From positions 1 to 46,684 of the forward strand of contig CAYNFH010000022.1 of assembly GCA_964396385.1 (NCBI GenBank): a DNA stretch of 46,684 nucleotides. The letters are read 5' to 3'. This document shows positions 1-7,701 of this stretch, one piece after another. The stretch's first letter is position 1; each line of letters opens with the position of its first letter. Below the pieces are notes generated by a model, which was given only the letters and a program-made list of their open reading frames with translations, searched no databases and was not told the DNA's origin. A program made the translations under genes and the position numbers. The DNA comes from CAYNFH01 sp964396385. GTDB taxonomy: Bacteria; Armatimonadota; Chthonomonadetes; Chthonomonadales; CAJBBX01.

Positions 1-2
1 GC

Positions 3-278
3 CTACTGCCGGTTACGGTGCCCGAGGAAACTGTTCGGCAGATCATCCAAAAGGCCCAGACGCAGCCCGGCTGGCAGCTTACCGTGGATCTGGAGCAGCA
101 GCGGGTGTATGACGATGCCGGGTTTAGCAGGGGGTTCCAGGTGGATCCGTTCCGCCGCCACTGCCTGCTCAACGGATTGGACGACATTGGCCTTACCCTG
201 CAGGACAAGCCGGCCATCGAGGCTTACGAGGCGCGGCGCGCGCCATGGAAGCGAGGCCTCGCGGGAGTAAACGGGTAA
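3..278 (+). CDS. leuD: 3-isopropylmalate dehydratase small subunit, 3' part
   Basis: This is the C-terminal part of LeuD, which with LeuC isomerises 2- to 3-isopropylmalate and, with citramalate-derived substrate, serves isoleucine synthesis. The frame is open from the window edge, so the true start lies upstream. The diagnostic part is the segment containing FRRHCLLNGLDDIGLTL, typical of the end of LeuD swivel domains, followed by EAYEARR. The final residues (GLAGVNG) are encoded by the left arm of the intergenic repeat that follows, so the natural end was probably extended or replaced by repeat DNA. It heads the same-strand series leuD, GNAT, leuB, PII, cimA. Identification is firm; only the start is missing. 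Confidence 0.9.
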   Translation, partial: LLPVTVPEETVRQIIQKAQTQPGWQLTVDLEQQRVYDDAGFSRGFQVDPFRRHCLLNGLDDIGLTLQDKPAIEAYEARRAPWKRGLAGVNG

Positions 279-372
279 ATGGGTGAATGGGTGTACGCCG
301 GAGGTCCCCCGGCCCCCAAATGCTCGGGGAGTCGGAGGAAGGTACACCCATTTACCCGTACACCCATTTACT
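266..372. repeat. Intergenic inverted repeat, GGGTAAAT-arm family
   Basis: Two arms of about 32 bp (266-297 and 341-372) made of tandem GGGTAAAT/GGGTGTAC units are near-perfect reverse complements. They enclose a GC-rich centre of about 43 bp with CCCCCGG and GGGGAGTCGG blocks. The left arm overlaps the end of leuD and the right arm ends directly before the GNAT ATG. The same arms recur at 34921-34995 and 45067-45200. Confidence 0.85.
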
Positions 373-843
373 ATGTCTTTTGCGATCCGCGAGGCGCGGC
401 GGCAGGACGCCCGAGCCGTCGTGTCGCTCTGGCAGGAGATGATGGACTTTCACGGCGCGCTGGACCCGCGCTTCCGCTTTGCCGCGAACGCCGCCAGAGA
501 GTTCGAGTACCACTTCATCTCCACCATCCGCTCCCGGGAGGCGCAGATCTACGTGGCCGAGGCGGATGGACAGGTGATCGGCTACATCCTGGGGGAGATG
601 CACACCCGGAAGCCTCTCTACCCGGCGGGACGGTACGGGTTCATCTCCGACGCTTCGGTCCGGACGACGTGGAGGCGCCACGGGGTAGGCCGTGCGCTGG
701 TGGAGCGGCTGATGGAGTGGTTCCACCGCAAGGGCGCTACAACGGTGGAGCTCTTCGTGGCGGTGGCGAACCCGGAATCCACGGCTTTCTGGCAGGCAAT
801 GGGCTTCACAGACTTTCTACGACTTCTTCGGAAGGAGATATAA
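373..843 (+). CDS. GNAT-family N-acetyltransferase
   Basis: A 156-residue GCN5-related acetyltransferase that would move an acetyl group from acetyl-CoA to an unknown amine. The acetyl-CoA-binding motif A is visible as RRHGVGRALVERL at about residues 101-113, preceded by a beta strand with ISDASVRTTW, and the length is normal for a single-domain member. The open frame runs further upstream, to 283, but the extra residues are only translated repeat, so I start at the ATG at 373. No Shine-Dalgarno is present because the repeat abuts the start. The gene lies inside the leu cluster with a different repeat family on each side, which suggests a cassette-like insertion. Substrate unknown. Confidence 0.85.
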   Translation: MSFAIREARRQDARAVVSLWQEMMDFHGALDPRFRFAANAAREFEYHFISTIRSREAQIYVAEADGQVIGYILGEMHTRKPLYPAGRYGFISDASVRTTWRRHGVGRALVERLMEWFHRKGATTVELFVAVANPESTAFWQAMGFTDFLRLLRKEI

Positions 844-967
844 ACCACAGAGGACGCGGAGAGCGCAGAGACGGATTAGGAGGAGGGATTAGGGGCTGGA
901 AAGGGAATCCTGTCCATCTTCGAGATCCTGTACGAGAATCTCTGCGTCCTCTGCGGTCTCTGTGGTG
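843..967. repeat. Intergenic inverted repeat, CACAGAGG-arm family
   Basis: The left arm (843-871) has CCACAGAGGACGC-type units and the right arm (939-967) has their reverse complement, ending in TCTGTGGTG. The centre is about 65 bp. It fills the gap between the GNAT gene and leuB. A second copy lies at 35859-35992. Confidence 0.85.
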
Positions 968-979
968 AATTGATCCATC

Positions 980-2050
980 ATGGCTAAGTTGGTTGCGGTG
1001 CTGGCGGGGGATGGGATCGGGCCGGAGATCGTGTCGCAGGCGGTGCGCGTGCTGCGCGCGGTATGCGAGCGGTTCAGCATCTCCCTGGAGTTGCAAGAGG
1101 CGCTCTTCGGCGGCTGCGGGTACGACGCTACCGGCCATCCGCTCCCGCCGGAGACGCTGGAGCTGTGCCGGAAGGCGGACGCCGTGCTCCTAGGGGCGGT
1201 GGGCGGACCGAAGTGGGACAACGTGCAGCCAGCCTCGCTCCGGCCCGAGGCCGGTGGCCTGCTGCCGCTCCGCAAGCACCTGGGACTGTTCGCGAACCTC
1301 CGGCCGGCTCGGCTCTATCCGGCCCTGGCCGGAGCGTCGGCCCTCAAGGCGCAGGTGATAGAAGGGGGGCTGGACATCCTGGTGGTGCGGGAGCTCACCG
1401 GCGGCATCTACTTCGGCCAGCCCAAGCAGCGCACAGCCACCGGCGCCGTGGACACCTGCGTCTACTCGGTGGAGGAGGTAGAGCGTATCGCGCACGTGGG
1501 GTTCCGCGCAGCGCGCTCGCGCGGGCGGAGGCTCTGCTCCGTGGACAAGGCCAACGTGCTGGAGACCTCGCGGCTCTGGAGGGAGACGGTGACGCGCGTC
1601 GGCCAGGAGTACCCGGACGTAGAGCTCTCGCACATGCTGGTCGACAACTGCGCCATGCAGCTCGTGCGGACCCCGCGCCAGTTCGACACCATCCTGACAG
1701 AGAACATGTTCGGCGACATCCTGAGCGACGAAGCCTCCATGCTGACCGGGAGCCTGGGGATGCTGCCGTCCGCCAGCCTCGGCGAGGGTTCGAAGGGGTT
1801 GTATGAGCCCATCCACGGCTCGGCGCCGGACATTGCCGGGAAGGGAATCGCCAACCCGCTGGCCACCATCCTCTCGGTTGCCATGATGCTTCGCCACTCG
1901 TTCCAGCAGGAGGAGGCGGCGCAGGCGGTGGAGCACGCGGTAGAGACCGCACTCGCCGCGGGCTGCCGGACGGCGGACATTGCCGCTCCCAGCGAGACTC
2001 CCATCGGGACGAAGGAGATGGGGGAGAGGGTGCTGGAAGCGCTGACATGA
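980..2050 (+). CDS. leuB: 3-isopropylmalate dehydrogenase
   Basis: LeuB oxidatively decarboxylates 3-isopropylmalate in leucine synthesis, and often 3-methylmalate in citramalate-derived isoleucine synthesis, using NAD. The 356-residue length is normal. The N-terminus carries AGDGIGPEI. The substrate and metal region is visible as RELTGGIYFG near residue 137, DNCAMQLVRTP near 221 and DILSDEASMLTGSLG after it. The cofactor loop EPIHGSAPDIAGKGIANP is near 276. The stop overlaps the start of the PII gene by four bases (ATGA), which indicates translational coupling. The start follows the CACAGAGG repeat by about 12 bases and lacks an obvious ribosome-binding site. Confidence 0.96.
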   Translation: MAKLVAVLAGDGIGPEIVSQAVRVLRAVCERFSISLELQEALFGGCGYDATGHPLPPETLELCRKADAVLLGAVGGPKWDNVQPASLRPEAGGLLPLRKHLGLFANLRPARLYPALAGASALKAQVIEGGLDILVVRELTGGIYFGQPKQRTATGAVDTCVYSVEEVERIAHVGFRAARSRGRRLCSVDKANVLETSRLWRETVTRVGQEYPDVELSHMLVDNCAMQLVRTPRQFDTILTENMFGDILSDEASMLTGSLGMLPSASLGEGSKGLYEPIHGSAPDIAGKGIANPLATILSVAMMLRHSFQQEEAAQAVEHAVETALAAGCRTADIAAPSETPIGTKEMGERVLEALT

Positions 2051-2385
2051 AGAAGATTGAGGCCGTCATCCGGCCCATCAAGATAGACGAGGTGAAAGAG
2101 GCGCTCTCCGGCATCGGAATCGCGGGCATGACCGTAACGGACGTTCGCGGCTACGGCCGCCAGCGGGGCCGCACGGAGAAGTACCGCGGAAATACGTACG
2201 TGGTAAACTTGCTGCCCAAGGTCAAGGTAGAGTTCGTTGCTCCGGACGATCTGGCAGAGGAAGCCGTGGAGGTCGTCCTGGAAGCCGCGCGCACCGGCGA
2301 GATCGGGGACGGCAAGGTCTTCGTCTCCCAGGTGGAGGAGGCGGTGCGCATCCGCACCGGAGAGCGCGGCGAAGGCGCACTGTAG
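2047..2385 (+). CDS. Nitrogen regulatory protein PII (GlnB/GlnK type)
   Basis: A 112-residue PII signal protein. PII trimers sense 2-oxoglutarate and ATP/ADP and regulate targets by contact through the T-loop. The family signature GYGRQRGRTEKYRG occupies residues 35-48 and the uridylylation tyrosine is kept as Tyr51 (NTYVVN). The B-loop region TGEIGDGKVFV and the C-terminal RIRTGERGE are intact, so it should bind nucleotide normally. It overlaps leuB by four bases and precedes cimA. That is unusual, because PII genes more often accompany amtB or glnA. I infer, without proof, a link between nitrogen/2-oxoglutarate status and branched-chain synthesis. It could be called glnB or glnK; the sequence alone does not decide. 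Confidence 0.93.
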   Translation: MKKIEAVIRPIKIDEVKEALSGIGIAGMTVTDVRGYGRQRGRTEKYRGNTYVVNLLPKVKVEFVAPDDLAEEAVEVVLEAARTGEIGDGKVFVSQVEEAVRIRTGERGEGAL

Positions 2386-2387
2386 GA

Positions 2388-2449
2388 GAGGTAATCAGGT
2401 CCGAAGTCCTGAACACCTGAACACCTGAACACCTGAACACCTGAACACC
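2388..2449. repeat. Intergenic repeat, TGAACACC-arm family
   Basis: Five tandem copies of a 10 bp unit (CCTGAACACC) run directly into the TTG start of cimA. A short, weak left arm (GGTAATCAGG) lies at 2391-2400. Other members are at 10700, 19901, 25984 and 27244. Confidence 0.85.
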
Positions 2450-4036
2450 TTGAATCCCCGCATTTCCATATACGACACCACCCTTCGTGACGGCTCTCAG
2501 GCGGAGGGCGTCAACTTCTCCCTCGAGGACAAAGTCCGCATCGCCCACAAGCTCGACGAGTTCGGGATGGATTACGTGGAGGCGGGCTGGCCCGGTTCCA
2601 ACCCCAAGGACATCGAGCTGTTCGCGCGGTTCAAGAAGAGCCCGCTCCGCCGCGCGCGGCTGTGCGCCTTCGGCAGCACCCGGCGCCCCAACGTCAAGGC
2701 CGCGGAGGACGAGCTGGTGCAGATGCTCGTGGCCGCCGAAACGCCCGTGGTCACCATCTTCGGCAAGAGCTGGGACTTCCAGGTCACCCACGCCCTCAAG
2801 GTGCCGCTCCAGCAGAACCTGGATATGATCGCCGACACGGTCAGGTTCCTCTCCGAGCGCGTGCCCGAGGTGGTGTATGACGCCGAGCACTTCTTCGACG
2901 GGTACAAGCGGAACCCGGAATACGCATTGGAGTGCCTGCGCGCCGCGGCCGATTCGGGCGCATCGCTTCTGGCGCTCTGCGACACCAACGGCGGCTGCTT
3001 GCCGCATGAGGTCGCGGAGATCGTCCGGGAAGTTGCCCTTCGGGTCCGCACGCCCATCGGCATCCACGCGCACGACGACGCTGCCTGCGGCGTTGCCAAC
3101 TCGCTTGCCGCCGTCCGGCACGGAGCGGTGCAGGTGCTGGGTACGTTCAACGGCTACGGCGAGCGGTGCGGCAACGCGAACCTCTGCCCCATCACGGCCA
3201 ACCTGAGGCTGAAGCTGGACTACGACTGTCTTCTTCCCCACTCCCTGGAGCACCTGACCGGCCTGTCGCAGTTTGTGGACGAGGTGGCCAACCTCTCGCC
3301 CAATACGCGCCAGCCCTACGTGGGACGCAGCGCGTTCGCCCACAAGGCGGGTGTGCACGTGGACTCCGTGCTGAAGCACCGCTCCACCTACGAGCACGTC
3401 GCGCCGGAGTGCGTGGGCAACACGCGCCGCATGCTCGTCTCCGAGCTGTCCGGGGGCAGCACCATTGTAAGCAAGGCGGCCAAGCACGCGCTGGACCTCT
3501 CCAAGAAGTCGCCTGAGACGCGTCGGGTGCTGAAGCGGGTAGCGGAGATGGAGCAGGAGGGCTACTCCTTTGAGGGCGCTGAGGCCTCCTTCGAGCTCCT
3601 GCTGATGCAGGAAGTCGGGACCTACCGCAAGCTGTTCGATCTTCAGGGCTTCCGCGTGATAGTGGAGCGGCGCGGCCCGGGCGCCGAGCCGATTACGGAG
3701 GCGACGGTCAAGCTATCCGTGGATGGCGAGGAGCGGCTGACCGTGGCGGAGGGCGACGGCCCGGTCCATGCGCTCGATTCGGCGCTACGTAAGGCGCTGG
3801 CCAGGTTCTATCCGGAGCTGTCGGACATCAAGCTCACCGATTTCAAGGTGCGCGTGGTGAACGTGCGGGAGGGCACCGCTGCCCGAGTGCGCACCATCAT
3901 CGACTCGACAGACGGCGAGGAGACGTGGAGCACGGTCGGCGTCTCCACCAACATGATCGAGGCGAGCTGGCACGCGCTGGTGGACAGCGTGGTCTACGGG
4001 CTGCTGCGCCGGAGCGTGGACGCGACGACGGACTGA
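2450..4036 (+). CDS. cimA: (R)-citramalate synthase
   Basis: CimA condenses pyruvate with acetyl-CoA to citramalate, the entry to threonine-independent isoleucine synthesis; LeuCD and LeuB complete the route to 2-oxobutyrate. The 528-residue length fits the CimA subgroup rather than LeuA or NifV. The HMGL-like barrel starts with DTTLRDGSQAEG and has YVEAGWPGSNPKD, the metal-binding HAHDD near residues 205-209, and GTFNGYGERCGN. From about residue 390 a LeuA-type allosteric dimerisation domain follows, which usually binds isoleucine. The TTG start is the first in-frame start before the conserved IYDTTLRDG and abuts a repeat, so there is no Shine-Dalgarno. Confidence 0.93.
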   Translation: MNPRISIYDTTLRDGSQAEGVNFSLEDKVRIAHKLDEFGMDYVEAGWPGSNPKDIELFARFKKSPLRRARLCAFGSTRRPNVKAAEDELVQMLVAAETPVVTIFGKSWDFQVTHALKVPLQQNLDMIADTVRFLSERVPEVVYDAEHFFDGYKRNPEYALECLRAAADSGASLLALCDTNGGCLPHEVAEIVREVALRVRTPIGIHAHDDAACGVANSLAAVRHGAVQVLGTFNGYGERCGNANLCPITANLRLKLDYDCLLPHSLEHLTGLSQFVDEVANLSPNTRQPYVGRSAFAHKAGVHVDSVLKHRSTYEHVAPECVGNTRRMLVSELSGGSTIVSKAAKHALDLSKKSPETRRVLKRVAEMEQEGYSFEGAEASFELLLMQEVGTYRKLFDLQGFRVIVERRGPGAEPITEATVKLSVDGEERLTVAEGDGPVHALDSALRKALARFYPELSDIKLTDFKVRVVNVREGTAARVRTIIDSTDGEETWSTVGVSTNMIEASWHALVDSVVYGLLRRSVDATTD

Positions 4037-4040
4037 TAAA

Positions 4041-4183
4041 CGTCATCCCGAACGGAGTGAGGGATCTGTGTAAGTTTTAGTGCAATTTGACCGCTAAAAG
4101 TGCAGAAAAATAGCCGCTACTCCAGATTAGAGAACGACAATTTTCTGTAAAAATAAGCGATATTTTTCACTAAAACTTACAGA
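4041..4183. repeat. CATCCCG repeat joined to an AT-rich imperfect inverted repeat
   Basis: Positions 4041-4067 match a CGTCATCCCG...GAGGGATCT unit seen again near 32993 and 46618. It is followed by an AT-rich element of about 117 bp. The arms GTAAGTTTTAGTG (4070-4082) and its reverse complement (4168-4180) are perfect over 13 bases, and the interior is weakly self-complementary. It looks like a small non-coding mobile element or a large transcript-end hairpin. It separates the convergent cimA and kinase genes; 4184-4282 holds nothing I recognise. Confidence 0.6.
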
Positions 4184-4282
4184 CTGGCGAACGGACATAG
4201 CAGCCTGAATTTGACCCGCTCGACCTGTTTGTTCTGACGCCAGGGTGTCCCCCGTCGCCGGGTCGCTTGAGGCATTTGGCGC

Positions 4283-5341
4283 TTAGGCAAAGGCTGCCTG
4301 CCATCGATCAACATCGCGGAGAACCTGAAGCGCACACTCTAACTCCCTCCCCATCCCCGCTAGACCCCGCCGCGCCACCTTCTCGTCATCCAGGAGAACC
4401 AGCCAGCCCCCCATCCAAAAGAGCGGTTGTCGGGCAATCGCCGGGGGCAAAGCCACCCGTTCCATAGGGGTGAGCGGATCATCCAGACCGTGATTATAGG
4501 CATCCACCAGTCGGCGCAGACCAGCGAGATGATCATCGGAGACTGGAGCCTCCGAGGTGACAGGATTCTCCGAGAACTTATAGTGCGTGTAGTAGAGGGT
4601 CAATGCCAGATCGTCGATGCGCGCCCGCTCACCCATGAAATCCAGATCCATCACCAACACCACCTCACCTTCTCGGAACAATACGTTGTTGTCCCAGAAG
4701 TCCCCGTGGACGAGTTGCCGAGGAACCGAGGCGACGAACGCGCGCTCCGCCTCCGTCACCCCCTGGGCTAACGCCTCTGCCGCTTCAATCAGCCGTCGTT
4801 CGCGGGGCGTGGGACCCCACTCTCGGACCCGTTGCGTCCCCCGCAAAGTCCTGGCGAGCGTGTCCGAGGGCTCGATATGATTGGCAAACAGCGGCTGTTT
4901 CCCTTCGGGAGGCACCGTGACTGCGCGCAGCAACGAATGGATACGTCCGAGCCATGGGAGCCCCACCTCCAGGTGCTCCCATGTATCCATGTTACTATCA
5001 TACGCGACGAACCGCTCCACTTCGATCAGCCGACCGTCGATCACGGTCCACGGCTCTGCGTCGCGGGTGAGAACCGCCTGGGCGCAGGGAATCCCGCCCT
5101 GAGCGAGTACGCGCCGGCCCAATTGTATGGCTTCCAGGCGCGCCGTGCTAACGTAGGGCCGGTAGACGCGAGCGACGTAGCGGCCTGAATCGGTAGTGAG
5201 CAGCAGATTCAGGTTCGAGGACCCGCCCAGATCGCGCGCCTCGTGGATAAGGTCGAAGCCGTACTGTTGTTGCAGCAGCGCGATCAAATTCGGAGACGGT
5301 GTGGCTCGCAAGCCGCGAAGGCCGTTTCCCGCGTTACTCAT
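4283..5341 (-). CDS. Aminoglycoside phosphotransferase / choline-kinase family protein
   Basis: A 352-residue small-molecule kinase of the APH fold. The catalytic loop is HGDFWDNNVLF, with His212, Asp214 and Asn219, and the metal-binding motif is MDLDF with Asp232 and Asp234. The N-lobe begins at about residue 20, with YVARVYRP carrying a likely ATP-contacting segment. Homologues phosphorylate choline, homoserine, fructosamine or aminoglycosides, and the sequence does not identify the substrate. The gene stands alone: convergent with cimA and divergent from the DUF512 gene. A claim of antibiotic resistance would not be justified. Confidence 0.85.
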   Translation of the reverse strand: MSNAGNGLRGLRATPSPNLIALLQQQYGFDLIHEARDLGGSSNLNLLLTTDSGRYVARVYRPYVSTARLEAIQLGRRVLAQGGIPCAQAVLTRDAEPWTVIDGRLIEVERFVAYDSNMDTWEHLEVGLPWLGRIHSLLRAVTVPPEGKQPLFANHIEPSDTLARTLRGTQRVREWGPTPRERRLIEAAEALAQGVTEAERAFVASVPRQLVHGDFWDNNVLFREGEVVLVMDLDFMGERARIDDLALTLYYTHYKFSENPVTSEAPVSDDHLAGLRRLVDAYNHGLDDPLTPMERVALPPAIARQPLFWMGGWLVLLDDEKVARRGLAGMGRELECALQVLRDVDRWQAAFA

Positions 5342-5477
5342 CCTACGCCCCTCCGTTCCGCCCGAACTCTCAGCCGTGTTCCGCCGTCAAATTGGCGCAG
5401 TGAGGAAATTACCATCTCCGCTTCAGGGATACGTCGTACCATGCACATCAATTAGTCTCCTGCAAACCACCGTTCAT

Positions 5478-5543
5478 TTAGAGTATGCTCTAATCGGAAT
5501 GACAACCTGCTCCGCTCCCTGCTCTTCGCTCATCCGGTACAAT
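5478..5543 (+). promoter_or_regulatory. Divergent spacer with palindrome and -10-like box
   Basis: The 210-base spacer between the kinase and DUF512 genes contains a near-perfect palindrome, TTAGAG-TATG-CTCTAA, at 5478-5493, possibly an operator. A TACAAT box at 5538-5543 lies only 8 bases before the DUF512 ATG. If it is a -10 element the transcript would be almost leaderless. I see no good -35 box. Confidence 0.35.
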
Positions 5544-5551
5544 AGCCCGTC

Positions 5552-6961
5552 ATGTCTGAACTCGTCGTCAAGCGCCCGCCGAACGCGCTGACCGTGTCTG
5601 TGGTAGAGGCGGGAAGCCCGGCCGAGCGGGCCGGCATCCGCATCGGGGACCTCGTCCGGGAGATCAACGGCCACCCCATCCTGGACATCCTGGACTACCA
5701 GTTCCACTCCGCCGAGAGCCGCCTGCGCGTGATCCTCGAGCGGGAGGGGGAAACGCACACCGTCACCCTCCGCAAGGGTGAGGACGAGGTGCCCGGCCTC
5801 ACCTTCCTCCACGATCTGGGCGATAAGATCCACACCTGCAAGAACAAGTGCGTCTTCTGCTTCATCCACCAGATGCCCAGGCGGATGCGGAAGACCCTCT
5901 ACCTCATGGACGACGATTTCCGCCTCTCCTTCATGCACGGCAACTACGTCACACTCACCAACATAACGGATGAGGAGTTCCGGCGGATCATTGAGCAGAA
6001 GCTGTCGCCGCTCTACGTCTCCGTGCATTCCACGGACCCGGAGCTCCGGGCGAAGCTGCTGGGCAAGATGGAGCCCACACCCATCCTGCCCCAGATACGC
6101 GCGCTGGCAGACAACCGCATCGACGTGCATGCGCAGATCGTGCTCTGCCCCGGGCTTAACGACGGCGACGCCCTGCGCCGGACGCTGGAGGAGCTGGCCG
6201 GCGAGCACCGGGCGGAGACGGGCAAGCGGGCCGGGGTACAGTCCGTTGCCATCGTGCCGGTGGGGTTGACCCGATTCCGCGAGCGGCTGCCGAAGCTGGA
6301 GAGCGCGGGCCGTGAGTACGCGGCGGAGATGATCTCGCAGATAGAGCGGCAGTCGAAGGGGTTCCGGCGGAGGCTCGGCACGAGGTTCGCATGGCTGTCC
6401 GACGAGTGGTACTTCCTGGCGCGACAGCCCATCCCCGGCGCCGCGCACTACGAGGAGTTTCCGCAACTGGAGGATGGCATCGGCACGGTCAGGCTATTCC
6501 TGGAAGAACTCCGAGCCGTCGACCGGCGACTGCCGGAGCGCGCTCCGCGTCCGGTCTCCGCGACGCTGGTCACAGGGGAGCTGCCGGCCGGCATCATCCG
6601 CCAGCTTGCCGACAGGCTCAACGGGATGAGCGATGTTGAGGTGGACGTCTGTGTGGTGAAGAACGACTACTTTGGGGGCGGCATCAACATCGCCGGACTG
6701 CTCACCGCGCAGGACATCCTGGCGCATCTGGAGTGCTTCCCGGCAAAGGAGACCGTCTACATTCCGCGCATCTGCCTGCGAGACGACGACCTCTTCCTGG
6801 ACGACCTCACGCTGGACGACTTCCGCCGGCATTCCGGCCGGGAAATCCGGGTGGTGGGCACCTCTCCGCGAGAGCTCGCCGCTGCCATGGGCCTCCTGGC
6901 CCCGGCCCGTTTACGCCGCGCCTCCCCCGCCGCAAGCTGGGTGATGGAAGAAACTGCGTGA
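5552..6961 (+). CDS. DUF512 family protein with PDZ and radical-SAM-like cysteine motif
   Basis: A 469-residue member of the DUF512 group (a PDZ domain, a radical-SAM-like barrel, then the DUF512 domain). Residues 1-75 form a PDZ-like domain (SVVEAGSPAERAGIRIGD). The cluster-binding cysteines are Cys96, Cys100 and Cys103 in CKNKCVFCF, the CxxxCxxC pattern of radical SAM proteins, followed by DDDFRLSFMHGNYVTLTN, which is diagnostic. The C-terminal part has a conserved VVKNDYFGGGINIAGLLT segment. The family is widespread in Firmicutes, cyanobacteria and relatives and its reaction is unknown. It is transcribed alone, converging on nanE. Confidence 0.9.
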   Translation: MSELVVKRPPNALTVSVVEAGSPAERAGIRIGDLVREINGHPILDILDYQFHSAESRLRVILEREGETHTVTLRKGEDEVPGLTFLHDLGDKIHTCKNKCVFCFIHQMPRRMRKTLYLMDDDFRLSFMHGNYVTLTNITDEEFRRIIEQKLSPLYVSVHSTDPELRAKLLGKMEPTPILPQIRALADNRIDVHAQIVLCPGLNDGDALRRTLEELAGEHRAETGKRAGVQSVAIVPVGLTRFRERLPKLESAGREYAAEMISQIERQSKGFRRRLGTRFAWLSDEWYFLARQPIPGAAHYEEFPQLEDGIGTVRLFLEELRAVDRRLPERAPRPVSATLVTGELPAGIIRQLADRLNGMSDVEVDVCVVKNDYFGGGINIAGLLTAQDILAHLECFPAKETVYIPRICLRDDDLFLDDLTLDDFRRHSGREIRVVGTSPRELAAAMGLLAPARLRRASPAASWVMEETA

Positions 6962-7021
6962 CGGAGGACGGAGTCCGGCGTCTTCGGTCAGCATCGGTCC
7001 TCCGTCTTCGGTCCTCCGTCA
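6959..7021. repeat. Inverted repeat, GGAGGAC-arm family, overlapping nanE
   Basis: The left arm TGACGGAGGACGGAGTCC (6959-6976) and the right arm with two CGGTCCTCCGTC-like units (6994-7021) face each other between convergent genes. The nanE stop lies inside it, so the NanE tail is encoded by the repeat. Relatives are at 25098 and 34269. Confidence 0.8.
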
Positions 7022-7701
7022 GCGCGTAGCGCCCTTACGAACTGCTCGGCGATCCAGCTTGGCGCAGCGATGGCGGTACCGACGACCACGGCGTGCGCGC
7101 CGGCCTCCAGCGCCGCCCGGGCCTGGGCGGGAGTGTGGACTCGCCCTTCACAGATGACCGGCACGCGCGCGTCCTTCGCAAGGTGTACTACCAGCGGCAG
7201 GTCCGGGCCGTGGGCCCTCGTCTCCTCCGTGTGGGCCGTGTAGCCGCTCATGGTCGTCGCCACGAGGTCCGCCCCCGCCTCTTCAGCAGCCAGTCCCTCC
7301 TCCCGCGTGGAGACATCGGCCATGACCAGCAGTCCCAACTCCTCGTGGATGCGACGGGCCAGCTCCGCGAACGGAATTGGCCTCGGCCGGTCCGTAGCGT
7401 CGATGGCGATGATCCTTGCTCCGGCGTTTGCTGCCTCCAGAACGTCCCGCCACTCCGGCGTGATGTAGACTTCGTAGCCCGATAAGTCCCGCTTCTTGAT
7501 GCCAATGATGGGCAGCGAGACCGCCTCCGCGATGGCGCGGATGTTGGGGCCATGGTTCGCCCGGATCCCCACGGCGCCCGCGGCCTGCGCGCACCTGGCA
7601 AACGCTGCCAGTACCTCCGGGGAGTCCATCGGGCTGCCGGGCGCCGCTTGGCAGGAGACGATGAGTCCTCCCCGCAGCCCCTGGATGAGCGAATCCGTCA
7701 T
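6988..7701 (-). CDS. nanE: N-acetylmannosamine-6-phosphate 2-epimerase
   Basis: NanE interconverts ManNAc-6-P and GlcNAc-6-P in the cytoplasm, during sialic-acid or ManNAc use. The 237-residue TIM barrel shows LIVSCQA near the N-terminus, the catalytic lysine region GIKKRD (Lys69/Lys70), IIAIDATDRPRP (residues 97-108) and VICEGRVHTP with the expected catalytic Glu185. The last residues (about GGPKTEDRC) come from a GGAGGAC repeat and are probably not functional. It overlaps the upstream kinase gene by four bases (ATGA), so the two are co-translated and likely act in one amino-sugar pathway. No sialic-acid lyase or transporter is visible nearby. Confidence 0.93.
   Translation of the reverse strand: MTDSLIQGLRGGLIVSCQAAPGSPMDSPEVLAAFARCAQAAGAVGIRANHGPNIRAIAEAVSLPIIGIKKRDLSGYEVYITPEWRDVLEAANAGARIIAIDATDRPRPIPFAELARRIHEELGLLVMADVSTREEGLAAEEAGADLVATTMSGYTAHTEETRAHGPDLPLVVHLAKDARVPVICEGRVHTPAQARAALEAGAHAVVVGTAIAAPSWIAEQFVRALRADGGPKTEDRC

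Noticed and set aside
2400..2450. Tandem CCTGAACACC units as a CRISPR array
   Set aside because: The units are only 10 bp with no unique spacers, no cas genes are present, and the copies are scattered between genes as hairpin arms.
2222..3487. 421-codon minus-strand frame opposite cimA
   Set aside because: Antisense shadow of a well-conserved gene, and its C-terminus runs through an intergenic repeat.
4184..4282. tRNA gene in the cimA-kinase spacer
   Set aside because: No cloverleaf with acceptor and T-arm pairing can be drawn, and there is no GTTCRANNC-like T-loop.
4283..5341. Aminoglycoside resistance gene
   Set aside because: Only the general kinase fold is supported; the family covers many metabolic kinases and no resistance-specific motif is visible.
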